The translations under genes were made by a program, and so were the position numbers. This document shows, piece by piece, positions 34,590 to 45,572 of a stretch of 64,000 nucleotides of DNA. Positions within the stretch are counted from its first letter, which is position 1. Each line of letters opens with the position of its first letter. The notes beneath the pieces are model-generated. The model made no database searches, was not told the DNA's origin, and saw only the letters and a list, made by a program, of their open reading frames with translations. The DNA lies in NCBI GenBank assembly GCA_032433595.1, contig JASWJB010000028.1:62001-126000 (forward strand). The letters are read 5' to 3'. The stretch is from Conoideocrella luteorostrata. Taxonomy: Eukaryota > Ascomycota > Sordariomycetes > Hypocreales > Clavicipitaceae.

Positions 34590-36923
34590 CTATGGTGAAA
34601 TGCGGCTCAACTCTAGTGCCTCGGCAATCCATGTAGCCTGTATCGCGCTCACCCTTTTGGCGTAGTTCTTCTTAGTAAACACATGGTCCAAGAACATAAT
34701 TGCCTCTTTCTTTTGGCCGTGGAGGACACTCGCTGGATGGATGGCGACAACATGTTTGCCGTGAATCGTTACATAGCTTCCATCAGGAGCCAGCATTGCC
34801 GTCTTATAAGCGTATCCACGGAGGAAGCATCGAAGCACTATTTCGGCTCTATCCGGGTTCAGCGGTGTGAATGGTTGAGGGTCTTGCGCCGGAGCTTCTG
34901 TCAGCAACTTTTCTTTCAAACATATACCGCGAAGCTGCCTTCGAATATTCAAAGCTTGCTTCATGTTTCTGATGTTTATTTTCTTTTTCTTGCACCACTG
35001 AAACCTATCGGTATTCTCAGCAGTATATTGTTGCATTGTTGTAAGATACGTAATCAAATCGCCTTCGCGCCGCTGTAATTCTTTTCGAGAAACCTCCATC
35101 TCTTCTTGTCCCTCCTCTGATTGAATCTGGAGAAATATATCTTCGCCACAGGTAATACAGGAAACGATATCGATGGCCTCGAGAAGACAGTCAAAGTCCG
35201 GCATTCCGGCCGCTAGCAAAACCGCCCCAAGCTGTGCCGGAACTGGTAGGCGAGCCATCTTTTCCCCAGATGTTGTAATGGAGCCATCGTCATTAAGGGC
35301 GCCAAGATAGTGCAGTTGGATAAGCGCTTTCTCAATGGATTCTGTTTCAGGTGCATCCATCAAAGGAAAACATAGCACATCCTGAATCCCACGGGCCTTC
35401 ATTGTCAAAACTGCACCTAGCACATCGTTGCGTAAAATCTCAGGAAGATCAGATTTTTGTAACGTTTGAAAGGCGCTTTCTGTATACAGTCTGAAGCATT
35501 TTCCTGGGGCTTCACGTCCGGCTCGACCTGTCCGTTGAATCGCTGAGGACTTGGAGATAGGCTTAGCCAGCAAAGACTCCATTCCGAGGCGTGGCCTATA
35601 TTGTTTGATCTTCGCCTTGCCACAGTCGATCACGTATCGAACACCAGGGACTGTAACTGACGTTTCAGCGATGTTTGTGGCTAATACAATCTTTCTTGTA
35701 AATTTTGTCGAAAGAGGTTGGAATGCCTCTCGCTGGCCGTCGATAGATAGTTGTCCATATAATGGCAAAACTTTGATATTTGGTACATTTGAGGCTAGGG
35801 TAGTTAGACGCTCCTCAATGAGGTTCTGAGCGCTTTCAATTTCTTCTTGGCCGGTTAAGAATGCAAGAATATCACCTGGGAGGGGCTCTTCCACATGTAT
35901 CTTAAGGATCCTCTTGACAAGCGCATCTTGAATGTCAGCAACGGGTCGAGATTCGTGTGTAACTCCAACGGGGAACTGGCGACCTTTTATGCGAAGTATT
36001 TGAACGCGGTCAGGTTTGATGGTAATTGCTGACTTCTCATGAAAAAATGTTTTGATAATATCAACATCCGCTGTGGCGCTCATGATAATGACCTTTAGGG
36101 GAATTCCGCCTCGCATCTCCTTGCAGGCGGTGAGAATCTGTTTCAGGAAACCGAGGAGAAGATCTACATCAAGACTTCTTTCATGGATTTCGTCGACAAT
36201 AATTGCGCTATATTGTCGAAAGTATGGATCTCTGAGTAGTTCCTGAAGTAAGGTTCCTTCGGTGAGGAATTTAATTTTCGCGCCTGTTGGAACTCTGTGA
36301 TCAAACCGAACCGAGTAACCAACAAGCCCGTCCGTCGCGCCTTTCTCTAAGGGAGTGCCAACCTCCTGAGAGACTCTATGAGCTAGGGTAGTGGCAGCAA
36401 CTCGTCTGGGCTGAGTGATGGCAATAGTACCTCCAACAAAAAAATCGTCATCAGATCCAGAGACCTTAACCTTCCGCCGCTTGCACCAGGACTCCTGATA
36501 GAGAAACTGAGGAACTTGCGTACTTTTGCCGGATCCGGTCTCGCCAACTACTACAAGAACGTCATTTCCGGAGCCTTGAAGAGCTCTCTGGATTTCAGAA
36601 CGATGTTGCCAAATTGGAAGCTCTTTGCGAGTCTGGAGCAATGCTGGATCTTCAGTACTTTGACGTTGTGTCGTCGTTGGCTCATGGGATCGATTGAATT
36701 CTTCCAAAAGGGGCCTCGGCGCGGGTTTCCCAGCGATCATGCAAGATTCTTCTGATTGTTGGCAGGCTTTCGGTTCAGCCGTCGAGCTCTGAGCCTTCTG
36801 CGGTGTGGACGGTGCAAGGTAGTCATCTAGAGAAATCGTCTTGTTTCCAAGGGTGATAGCGCTGGACGTTGGCTGTGTCTTACGCCGCTTGGCTGAATTT
36901 TGCGACATAGTTCTAGGTGGCAT
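34590..36923 (-). CDS. DHR2: DEAH/RHA-box ATP-dependent RNA helicase, Dhr2-like
   Basis: Single exon, 777 residues. Helicase motifs: GETGSGKST (127-135), TQPRRVAA, TEGTLLQELL, DEIH (244-247, in place of DEAH), SAT (282-284), LAFLTGQEEIE, LPLYGQLS, LATNIAETSVTVPGVRYVID and QRTGRAGREAPGKCFRLYT. Winged-helix, ratchet (HA2) and OB-fold regions follow, ending with GKHVVAIHPASVLHG and the usual C-terminal region. Overall shape and size fit the nucleolar Dhr2 group, which acts in 18S rRNA processing; DHX33/35-like or Prp43-like assignment is less likely but not excluded. The basic N-terminus (KRRKTQ) may be a nucleolar signal. Start: the MPPRTMSQNS ATG; the internal ATG six codons later is also possible. 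It converges on SDHAF3, with stops 138 bp apart. Confidence 0.85.
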   Translation of the reverse strand: MPPRTMSQNSAKRRKTQPTSSAITLGNKTISLDDYLAPSTPQKAQSSTAEPKACQQSEESCMIAGKPAPRPLLEEFNRSHEPTTTQRQSTEDPALLQTRKELPIWQHRSEIQRALQGSGNDVLVVVGETGSGKSTQVPQFLYQESWCKRRKVKVSGSDDDFFVGGTIAITQPRRVAATTLAHRVSQEVGTPLEKGATDGLVGYSVRFDHRVPTGAKIKFLTEGTLLQELLRDPYFRQYSAIIVDEIHERSLDVDLLLGFLKQILTACKEMRGGIPLKVIIMSATADVDIIKTFFHEKSAITIKPDRVQILRIKGRQFPVGVTHESRPVADIQDALVKRILKIHVEEPLPGDILAFLTGQEEIESAQNLIEERLTTLASNVPNIKVLPLYGQLSIDGQREAFQPLSTKFTRKIVLATNIAETSVTVPGVRYVIDCGKAKIKQYRPRLGMESLLAKPISKSSAIQRTGRAGREAPGKCFRLYTESAFQTLQKSDLPEILRNDVLGAVLTMKARGIQDVLCFPLMDAPETESIEKALIQLHYLGALNDDGSITTSGEKMARLPVPAQLGAVLLAAGMPDFDCLLEAIDIVSCITCGEDIFLQIQSEEGQEEMEVSRKELQRREGDLITYLTTMQQYTAENTDRFQWCKKKKINIRNMKQALNIRRQLRGICLKEKLLTEAPAQDPQPFTPLNPDRAEIVLRCFLRGYAYKTAMLAPDGSYVTIHGKHVVAIHPASVLHGQKKEAIMFLDHVFTKKNYAKRVSAIQATWIAEALELSRISP

Positions 36924-37446
36924 GTCGAGCTGTAATAAGGCTCAGTCATATTCTGGGTTGCTGTTTGAATATTCTGCCGAAGGCTATGAAAGGTTTTCGA
37001 TGAGATACAAGCTTTGGTGACTGCATGTGGGGCCGCATATTAATGTAATGTGTCTGGCACGGTGCAAGTCGAATTAGTCATAGCACTGGAGTAACTACAC
37101 ATTCGTCTACATTTTGAGAAACTGGTTTCACAGGGAAAAGTCACAGGACTTAATGTGTATTTGATCTAATTTAATTTATCAAAATTCGACGACGATTATT
37201 CTCTGAAACGCATAGAACAAATGGGTGCTAGCTCCACTCATGTTCTTATTAACACTAGACGTCCGTTATCGCTTCATTGACAAAAACAACGAGGCGGCTC
37301 CGGTGTGATCGGGCATTTGTAGCAGACCCGAACGGGAGGGTGAAAATATGGTCTTTCACATCAATATGATATCCATGTTGGTTGTCTTCGCCACAAGTAT
37401 TTACCGTAAACCCAGGGAATTTGCCAGTCCGGATTCTGTGAACATA
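36924..37446 (-). other. Intergenic region SEC9-DHR2
   Basis: These 523 bases hold the DHR2 promoter and the SEC9 3' UTR (both genes on the minus strand). AT-rich; no further feature seen. Confidence 0.5.
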
Positions 37447-38777
37447 TTACTTGATACGGGCCAAACGCTCGCGGTTCATCCTTGTTGCATCATCGACAGC
37501 ATCGCTCTGTGAGATATGATTAGTGGACGTTTACCATGGGTTATCAATTTAGTGCTAGAATTGTTCACCTTGCCCATGATTCTGTCAATCTGTTTATTTT
37601 GAGAATCAACTTCCTTGCCAATGGCCTTACCAACCATGTTCATCATAGAAACCTGTCCCTCAAGTTCAGTGAGTCCGTCGTCAATCTGGTCCTCCAGTTC
37701 ATCAGCCCCTTCCTCATCATCCAGGTTGAATTTTCCATAGTCTTTTTTACGTGCTTGTGGACGAACACGACCGGCAGATTCGATTTCCTTGAACGTGGTT
37801 TCCATACGAAGATTTGTCGAGTACCCCTCATGACGAGTCGCTTCTCTTTGTTCTCTTTCCGCTCGGTGCCTGTTCAAGACCTCGTCGTCCGCCTTTTGCT
37901 TACGCTGCTTAGAGGTAAAAGGGTTTTTGACGTGAACCGCAAACATGCTTCCATTAAGGGTTTTCAATTCTGCCGCTCGATCTTGCGCAATCTTGTTTTG
38001 GTTCGCCGCGAGATCGAGATTCTTCTCTGTGTTTTGCAGCCGTTCGCCTTGAGCACCAAGGCGAGCGAGCGTCGCTTGGCCAACTTCGTTCGCTTGTCTC
38101 GCCATCTGAACCGAGCGAGATACCGATGAGGCACTCTCTTGCTGAATTTGCCGCTTTTCAGCAAGGATGGCCTGATAGTCAGCCTCTTGTTGTTCCTCCT
38201 CCGTCAGCTCTCGTTGCTCCCCGTACCCGCCGTAGGAGTTGTTGTCTGAGCCGGATACTCCATACGGCGTCGGTGTTGAAGTTGCTTGCTGTTTTTCAGC
38301 CCGGCGTTCCTGCACGCCAGCGAAAAGAGAGTCACGGTTGTCATCGGGCTCATTGTTGACACGACCAAAACCACCATAGCCGCCAGGGCCACGGGCGGCA
38401 CCAGCCGGGCTATTGTATCGATTCGAACCGTACCCTCCTCCAGAACCGTACCGGTCAGAGCCATAGCCAGTGGATGCAGAATCTCGGTGTTGGCGCTCAG
38501 ATGTCTGGTTTTGGGGACTAGAACCGTAGGTACTCGGGCGACCACCTTGACCATTAGAGAAGCCCGCATGTTGTTCGTTGGTTCCCAAACCGGAACGAGC
38601 TTCCTGATACGGGCTGATGTTTGCGTACTTTGTATTGTCGGCATAAGGATCGCTGGCTCCTTGCTGAGCATACGGGTTGTCTGATTGTGTCTGGCTTTGC
38701 TTCTTGCGGCCGAAGAGTGCGCTGCGATTCGTATCGTCTGCGTCATCCCCTTTCTTTCCAAAGCCAAATTTCTTCAT
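37447..38777 (-). CDS. SEC9: Plasma-membrane t-SNARE Sec9 (SNAP-25 family)
   Basis: Complement(join(37447..37506, 37569..38777)), 422 residues. Sec9 supplies the Qb and Qc helices for exocytic SNARE complexes with Sso and Snc proteins. The N-terminal 180 residues are Gly/Tyr/Ser/Asn-rich. Qb helix: about residues 205-265, ADYQAILAEKRQIQQES through LAANQNKIAQDRAAELKTL. A linker with VKNPFTSKQRKQK follows. Qc helix: ELEDQIDDGLTELEGQVSMMNMVGKAIG and QNKQIDRIMGK, completed in the last exon by SDAVDDATRMNRERLARIK. The central glutamines of both helices are visible. No palmitoylation cysteine cluster, as in yeast Sec9. Start at the MKKFGFGKK ATG; an in-frame ATG four codons upstream is less typical. 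Confidence 0.93.
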
Positions 38778-39681
38778 AATGGGCAGCACAACGGTTGGAG
38801 CTGAGTTAACAAGCAGTTACGTATCTTGTCTCTTTTAGATCATGAAAGAGAAGGAAAGTAAGTGAGGAAGGGGATTCGAAGAACCAGAACTGAACAAGCA
38901 GTCGTAACGGTATTGTCTCAAGGGCTGAATAGACCATGCAACCGCTGAGCCAATGAAGTGTTGCTGCTCCACAGCATTTTGGGCTGTGGCGGAGCAGAAA
39001 CGTCAGGGTGCTGTGGCTGGCGTCGTTGCGGCCCTCCCTCAGCGTTCCAAGTTTCTGGTCTATCGTATCAGATACCTACAGGGTCATCAGGCCGGCTGGT
39101 CACGAAACTGGCGGCTGTGGGTGTCTTCGGCACAGCTACCAGCGCTACGATTGACAAGACATTGAGCTGGCAGTCCCTGCTGCTTCTAATGAGCTGACAG
39201 GCAAATGATTACTAAGGTAGAAGCAATCGGGCACATTGAAGTTACTTGCAATATATATTTCAGAGACTTATGGTAATCGCGAGACACAGATTCGTCCAAC
39301 TACGGAGTACTTAGTGCAAAGTTAGGCTTGACCAACTAGTTAGCGGTTGACCTCCTTCGTAGTAGTCTGGTCTGTGCTGACGGTCGGCATAGCGGGCTGG
39401 CAATCAGTCAAGATTCAGAGGCCCCTATTTGTGCTTTAGTGACAGGGTCAATATGACTCTTCATTACACGTCATTCAGGCAGCACCAATCGAAGGCTTTG
39501 TCTGTAATAACTTCGGCAAACTGCTCATCAAACAATTATGACAAAATTTCACAAAACTGGGCCCACAATTTATGCTATAATTCTCTTACTTCGCATAAAC
39601 CAAAAAAGCGAGACTCTCTAACGACGGCTTGATGTGACCGTCACTGTCGTTGAGTGCCACTTCATCGCTTACATATAACGG
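38778..39681. promoter_or_regulatory. Divergent SEC9/GTPase upstream region
   Basis: These 904 bases lie between two genes read apart. One CGGAGTA copy (CTACGGAGTACTTAG) lies at about 39300-39314. Open frames at 38953-39197 have no family resemblance. Confidence 0.45.
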
Positions 39682-42318
39682 ATGGCCTCAATATTTACTT
39701 ATGACCCGGATCCGCCACGGATTTCTTCACCCTGGCTAGCACCAGAAGATGCGAGAATAAGTGGTAAATCATCTCGCGACTCTATAAGCCCAGGTGTTTT
39801 GTCGGGGTATGGAGTCAAGAAACTGCAGGCGGAGCCTCAAGAGGGACCGACAGAATACAAACTTCACTTACTTCTGAGGCCGAGAAGGTCATATGTTTCC
39901 ATGAGCACGGTTGAGCCGTCACGTAGCTCGTCTCAATCTGCACGCACTCAAGACTATCGCACTGTAAAGCCTCCCACGTTGGCTTCTCCAGCATCGTCGA
40001 ATCAGCCGCGACAAGAGAGACTCAAACATCTTACGACACAGCTTCTGTGGCGCCTGCAACAGTCATCGCCATACCATGCCACAAGTTCCAAAGAACTAGC
40101 CGTTCCCAAGCTTCCGGAGGACATTATTCAGCTTGGTTCATCGATTAGGTTGGAGCCACTAGTGCCAGGGCTCGAGGAGTCCAAGGGCGCTCTGTACGAG
40201 ATAGGCGTGTCTGATGATGGGACGCTGGTAGGATTGACAATAGATGAGATGAGCGAGAGCCTCGCTACTCTGCGTGTAATGGCGGCAAGTCTTGGGTGCT
40301 CCGTGGACGTGGTTCGTACGGTGATCGTTGGGGACTGTGAATGGGAGGAAATGACAGACCCAATAGACAATGCAGGCCAGGCTGTCCATCCTACTACTAA
40401 ATATGGGGCGTTATGGGTAGCAGAAGCGCTTGTCACGCCCTGCCTTGGTATACAGGAAGCCTCGAGCACAGAATTCACAGGAACTGGCGAGATAATACTC
40501 GAGTCTGGTGGAACCCCAACCCCTCCTGAACCAGTTTCACTACCCAGCAGAGGAAGTTCAAGCACACCTCAGCTAAGGATAACTTTGACCGGCCCTACCA
40601 CATCGGGTAAATCCAGCTTATTAGGAACACTTTCAACCGGCACTCTGGATAATGGTAGAGGGAAAAGCCGTTTGAGTTTACTCAAGCATCGGCATGAGAT
40701 GGTGTCCGGGGTGACGAGTTCAATAGCCCAAGAGCTCATTGGCTATAAAAACGCGTCCATTCTGAACTTTTCTCAAGGAAACATTGAATCTTGGCTTGAC
40801 ATTCATGATTGCGCAGAGGACGGAAGGCTAGTGTTTCTCTCCGACTCTGGCGGGCACCCTCGATATCGACGCACCGTGCTGCGAGGACTTATGAACTGGG
40901 CACCTCATTGGAGTATTCTGTGTATTGCGGGAGACGCCGCAGACGATATCTCGACCGGTGTAGGTGCCACTTTATCGGCGAAAGACTTTGTGGCTCCTAC
41001 TGCCACCAGTATCGACCTTGTCTATGCACATCTGAATCTGGTCCTGAAATTGGAGGTTCCTATGGTGGTCGTTATTACCAAGCTAGACCTCGCTTCGAAA
41101 CAGAGCCTACACAAGACCATGGTCAAGGTTCTGGCCGCTGTCAAGGATGCAGGCCGAACTCCAAAAATTTTGCAACCTGATCAAATACAGTATGAAGAGT
41201 TGCAACAAATACCCCAAACGGATCTTAGCAAGGTTGAGACTCTTATTAAAGATATTTTGGACGGCGACAACCTCATATCCTATATTCCCATTGTTCTTAC
41301 CAGTGTTGTCAAAGGAACTGGCATCGGTATGATGCATGCCCTTTTCTCTAAGCTACCACTCCCCCCTGTACCTACACATCAAGACTACGTAGGGATGGCC
41401 TTGAATCCTGAACAACCAAAATGCTTGTTTCATATTGATGATACATTCAGTTTATCCGGCTCGTACTGTGCGCTGGCAACAGGCTTTCGCGCACCTACCG
41501 ACCAAGGAGTCGTAGTCTCCGGTCATGTTCGCTTTGGGAGGCTATCAGTCGGGGACAAAATTGTGGTTGGACCTTTCCAACCAGAAGATGAGGAGTCGAG
41601 AGCATTGCATGTAGCCGTGGAGGACCAACCATCACTAGGGGGCTATGGTTTATCACTTTCACATCTATCATCCACAGAGTTGGCTCGGATAGCTATGAAT
41701 AATGCGGTGTCCGCTTCCACCATTCCAGGAGAGTGGCATAACGCTCAGATTGTCAGCATCCGTAACCTGCGACTGCCTGTACGAACATTGGAAGCTGGAC
41801 AAGCCGGGTCTGTCGGGATCGCTTTCGAGCTGCCAGGCGAAGCTAATAAATCCATCCTGGTAGAGACACCCCGAGTACGACGAGGAATGATTTTAGCAAT
41901 ACCTTCGAAACAAATGATTGACACGAAAATTTCTCTTCAAGCTGCTAGCGGATTTACAGCCTCATTTAATGACCCTGCCATTCGGTCTCTCACCGTAGGG
42001 TCCTTTGTTAATGTTTATGTTGCGAGTGTGAGAGCTGCCGCGCGGGTCCTGCAGGTCTCTCAACATCCATCTAGCCAGGCTGCTACCGTTGATGCAAATG
42101 ATGATATATACGAGATTTTTAGCCTCAGCACCGATGTTGACAAAATGGAGGATACAATCGAAGATACAAAGGAGTGGTCCGGTGAGGTGTCGCTTGAGCT
42201 GCTGCATAGTAGAGAATGGGTTGAGATGGGCTCAAAAATAATCATACTAGAGGGTGGTAATCAAGATCGATCAGGGCTAGAAGGCTATGTAGGAAAAGTC
42301 ATCGAAATTGTCGACTGA
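39682..42318 (+). CDS. GTPBP1/GTPBP2-like translational GTPase
   Basis: Single exon, 878 residues. This is the fungal form of the GTPBP1/2 family, relatives of eEF1A and Hbs1 linked in animals to ribosome-stall resolution and mRNA turnover. The first 290 residues contain a family-specific region (YKLHLLLRP, ESLATLRVMAASLGC). The G domain has P-loop GPTTSGKSSLL at about 304-314, GVTSSIAQELIG in switch I, DSGGH at about 388-392 where most family members have DxxGH with Leu/Pro and Ala/Gly in the middle, and TKLD near 467-470. Beta-barrel domains follow (VVSGHVRFGRLSVGDKIVVGP; AGQAGSVGIAF; VRRGMIL). Convergent with EMC6, whose stop lies only 139 bases away. Confidence 0.87.
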   Translation: MASIFTYDPDPPRISSPWLAPEDARISGKSSRDSISPGVLSGYGVKKLQAEPQEGPTEYKLHLLLRPRRSYVSMSTVEPSRSSSQSARTQDYRTVKPPTLASPASSNQPRQERLKHLTTQLLWRLQQSSPYHATSSKELAVPKLPEDIIQLGSSIRLEPLVPGLEESKGALYEIGVSDDGTLVGLTIDEMSESLATLRVMAASLGCSVDVVRTVIVGDCEWEEMTDPIDNAGQAVHPTTKYGALWVAEALVTPCLGIQEASSTEFTGTGEIILESGGTPTPPEPVSLPSRGSSSTPQLRITLTGPTTSGKSSLLGTLSTGTLDNGRGKSRLSLLKHRHEMVSGVTSSIAQELIGYKNASILNFSQGNIESWLDIHDCAEDGRLVFLSDSGGHPRYRRTVLRGLMNWAPHWSILCIAGDAADDISTGVGATLSAKDFVAPTATSIDLVYAHLNLVLKLEVPMVVVITKLDLASKQSLHKTMVKVLAAVKDAGRTPKILQPDQIQYEELQQIPQTDLSKVETLIKDILDGDNLISYIPIVLTSVVKGTGIGMMHALFSKLPLPPVPTHQDYVGMALNPEQPKCLFHIDDTFSLSGSYCALATGFRAPTDQGVVVSGHVRFGRLSVGDKIVVGPFQPEDEESRALHVAVEDQPSLGGYGLSLSHLSSTELARIAMNNAVSASTIPGEWHNAQIVSIRNLRLPVRTLEAGQAGSVGIAFELPGEANKSILVETPRVRRGMILAIPSKQMIDTKISLQAASGFTASFNDPAIRSLTVGSFVNVYVASVRAAARVLQVSQHPSSQAATVDANDDIYEIFSLSTDVDKMEDTIEDTKEWSGEVSLELLHSREWVEMGSKIIILEGGNQDRSGLEGYVGKVIEIVD

Positions 42319-42457
42319 AATAGACCAAGCAAATGATAGCTTGTGTACGGAAGTTGATAGACAATGTTAAACATGTCTTCCGACGCATTCGGTTGTGAAT
42401 ATGTCATTGTGTGTTTTCATTTTGCTGGCGCTACATCTGTTAAACCCTGATTTCCAA

Positions 42458-42896
42458 TTATGCTCGCACCAGTCCGTAAAATAGTGTCCATGTTAAAATA
42501 AACCCTGACAAGCCATTCAAGATGCCACTGGTCCATAGATCCAAAGCGCCGGTAAAGTACCGGCCGGTACTGAATAGTGGCCGACCTTCGGCTAAGGATT
42601 CTGGGGCTACCTGAAGGCTGTAGAACATTAGGGCGGTGATGGAAGAGAACAATATGTAGACGAGAAATCCGCCGTACGACTCAAGGCCAAGTATACCAGC
42701 AGCGACGCCGAATAACGATGCGGTAAGACTCTGTAGATTCGACAACACCTAAGCAACAGAGGCATGATACGTTAGAATATTCGGCTTCAAAGATCACTGA
42801 ATGCGCATCACAAAAGGAGTTGAGCCTCACCTTGGTATTGTGAACGACCGAGTCTGGGACGATGGGACGAATCTGATAATCTTGTTCGGAGGGCAT
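42458..42896 (-). CDS. EMC6: ER membrane protein complex subunit 6
   Basis: Complement(join(42458..42748, 42831..42896)), 118 residues. EMC6 is a small transmembrane subunit of the ER membrane insertase EMC. Exon 1 encodes MPSEQDYQIRPIVPDSVVHNTK, and exon 2 starts VLSNLQSLTASLFGVAAGILG. Three hydrophobic segments follow, ending TWTLFYGLVRA. The conserved S-N-V/L-Q-S-L-T-A block spanning the first membrane helix is visible. The 82-bp intron falls between complete codons (AAG|GTG), with GTGAGG donor and CTTAG acceptor. Head to head with HEM12. Confidence 0.9.
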
Positions 42897-43274
42897 AGTG
42901 GTTGCAGATAGTTTATGAGTCGTCTGTCGCTCTTTACCTCTCACGTGGTCGGAATAAGGTGGTTTCAAGTGTGCATGCCGTAGTTCACATGCAAGCAGTT
43001 GATAGCGTTCAGAAAAGTCATCAATCGCAATTACCTCGGTACCTAAGTATGTAAAGTTGCTACCGTGTACTGCATTGCAGGAGGGTCGAGGCGTTGTGAG
43101 GTTGCCAGAATGGCTGACCGGGCCGAATGGCTCCGGGCAAACGAAGCAACTAGCTGGTCGCCGTTAGCCAACTAATTTTAGCCCTCCATTGCTCCTCGCC
43201 TGCATGAGCTTGGTTGTCTCTGCGGGGTCACTTTTACAACTCTGCGAGACCACCGTTCGTACAAAGTTCATACC
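42897..43274. promoter_or_regulatory. Divergent EMC6/HEM12 promoter region
   Basis: These 378 bases separate the EMC6 and HEM12 start codons. I see no clear TATA box; a near-duplicated GAATGGCT (about 43110 and 43124) is present. Shared regulation is only suggested by the spacing. Confidence 0.4.
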
Positions 43275-44668
43275 ATGGAACATTCGTTCAAGCCATTACA
43301 GAATGATCTATTACTCCGTGCAGCATGGGGTAGGCATTGCAACTAGAAACCTCCACACCACTCAAATGCATATTATACTGACAGATAGCTCGTAGGTCAA
43401 GTTGTCGAACGGCCGCCAATGTGGGTGATGCGCCAAGGTACGCAAAAGCTCAATGGCAACCATTGCTGACGATGCTGAGACGACCGAAGAGGTCAAGAGG
43501 CACGAGTGCTGATGACATAGTTACTAGCCGGCCGCTATCTCCCCGAGTACCACGAGGCAAAGGGCAATAGAGATTTCTTCGCGTGCTGCCGCGACCCGGA
43601 GGTAGCATCAACCTTGACTCTTCAACCCGTGGAGCGCTTCGCCGGGTTGCTTGATGCCGCCATCATCTTCTCCGATATTCTGGTTATTCCACAGGCTATG
43701 GGAATGGAGGTTGAGATGGTGGACAAAAAGGGCCCGCACTTTCCAAACCCTCTGAAATCGCCAACAGATGGACAGTATCAGCAAGTACTCAAGCGCGAGG
43801 TCAATGTGAAGAAGGGGTTAAAGTACGTGTACGACGCTATCACATTGACGAGAGAAAAATTGGCTGGCAGAGTACCATTGATTGGATTCTGTGGTGCGCC
43901 CTGGACACTATTTTGTTATATGGTTGAAGGAGGCGGGACTAAGCTTTTCGCTCAGAGTAAGACCTGGATATACAGGTATCCAAATGAGAGCAAGTCTCTC
44001 TTGTCAAAAATTGCAGACATTTGCGTTGATCATTTGGCTCTCCAAGTACAAGCCGGTGCACAGGTATGATAAGTTGATACATCTCTTCTCCCTCAAATTA
44101 TCTAGACTAACGCTTTCGCGCTGGTGATTAATAGATGGTGATGGTATTTGATTCCTGGGCTGGGGAGCTGGGGCCCTCATCTTTCAAAGAATTTTCCGAG
44201 CCTTACCTCTCCCTTATTTCCGAGAAACTCCCTGCAAAACTGGAGAGCTTGGGGCTGGATATCGTTCCTATGACTGTCTTTCCGAAAGGGGCTTGGTATG
44301 CTCTAGACTCGGTTTGTAACCTAGGTTACAATGTCGTAGGAATGGACTGGCTCCAAGACCCTGAAGCTGCCGTCAAGATTCGTGGGTCGCGAAGTGTTGT
44401 CTTTCAGGGCAATGCGGATCCCGGTGTTCTGTATGGGACTAAAGAAGCCATAACAAAGGCTGTGGAACGAATGGTCAGAGGGTTCTGGGTCGATAAGAAG
44501 GGCTGGATTGCGAACTTGGGTCATGGTACGACTTTCCAACGACAAAGTCACAGCTCTTCTTTCAGTTGCATCATTACTAATCATTTCTCTATAGGCATCA
44601 CACCAGGTGTCGACCCTGATAATTTGAAGCATTTTTTCAACGAAGTGCATCGATTGACAAGAAGCTAA
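43275..44668 (+). CDS. HEM12: Uroporphyrinogen decarboxylase
   Basis: Join(43275..43329, 43396..43437, 43528..44063, 44135..44525, 44595..44668), 365 residues. It decarboxylates uroporphyrinogen III to coproporphyrinogen III in the cytosol, a step of haem synthesis. Three introns were placed by frame so that the signature [18 protein letters not shown] is restored across introns 1 and 2. [17 protein letters not shown] carries the catalytic aspartate. The second signature is [25 protein letters not shown] and, across the last intron, [15 protein letters not shown] follow. Conserved RAARGE near the N-terminus reads RAAWGQ here (residues about 15-20, split by intron 1). Length matches the family. 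The 42-bp second exon is very small. Confidence 0.93.
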
Positions 44669-45572
44669 TATCTTTCTCGTGACAAGTACATGTAATCATG
44701 GAGCATATGAGTATATCCCTACCGGGCTGTCAGATCATACGTCACAAAATAGACTGCACAAAAGTGTGTTTCAAAAAAAAAAAATTTGGTCCCTCATGGA
44801 CTTGTCTAATGATAAAAAAAACACATCAATTGCCGGCTATACCCATCGACCAACAATACCAGGACACAGTAATCTGCAGACTTGCGGATGTGCATTGTGT
44901 GGCAGCGTGCGGCGGTGCGGCGGTGCGGCGGTGGGTGGCGCGGCCCGAGTCAGACCGTCGCGTTCGTAGAGGTGCAGGATGAACAGTGCGGCTGCACAAT
45001 GATCAACAACAGTGAACAGCAACAACAAAGAGTATGGTTCATGCTTGCGCTCGTGACTGTGTTCGCCGCAGCTTGCAAATTCACTGCATCGATGCATCAA
45101 AATGTAATAAACTTGAAGTTGTGCTCGAGGTCGCCGGTAAAGAGGCTTTCGTGAGATGTGAAGAAAAGTGGTCGCACTAAGGCAATTCAAAATATATACC
45201 TGTCGTAGTCGCGTCTTACGGATAGCGCTGATCTGCTTTAAGACGCGCATGTTATCTGCTTTACTTTTGTCTGCGCCAGACCTGAGTAGTGAACCTGGCA
45301 TGCCGAGGAATGCGAAATCTGAACGGTCAGGATTTCCAAGCAGTCATGCGCAGAATAGTCTGGTGCATGATATTGGGGAACTTGTGTAGATATTCACACT
45401 TCAGTCCAGTTTGTAGCTGGTCAATCAACAGAAGAGCGGATAGTCATGCAAAAATATCGAAGAGAGGGCAGGTATGGGTATTAGCGAAGTATCCGAAGAG
45501 GCTCATGCCACTTCAGTATGATATGTGTATGTTTGCGAACATGAACGTCGACCACACAAGGCAAGGCAGGGC
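44669..45572. other. Intergenic region between convergent HEM12 and DUF3602 gene
   Basis: Two 3' ends meet here. It holds a run of A at about 44779, an 8-bp minisatellite at 44907-44933 and otherwise no supported gene. Confidence 0.5.
44907..44933. repeat. GTGCGGCG octamer tandem repeat
   Basis: Three perfect copies of an 8-base unit at 44907-44930 followed by a partial copy. GC-rich island in an otherwise AT-rich spacer. Confidence 0.85.

Noticed and set aside
34590..36923. Assignment of the helicase to the splicing factors Prp43/Prp22
   Set aside because: The short N-terminus without S1 or G-patch-binding features, the DEIH box and overall length fit the Dhr2 group better, although certainty is limited.
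44750..44985. Frames across the A run and GTGCGGCG repeats
   Set aside because: Low-complexity translation products only; no conserved features.
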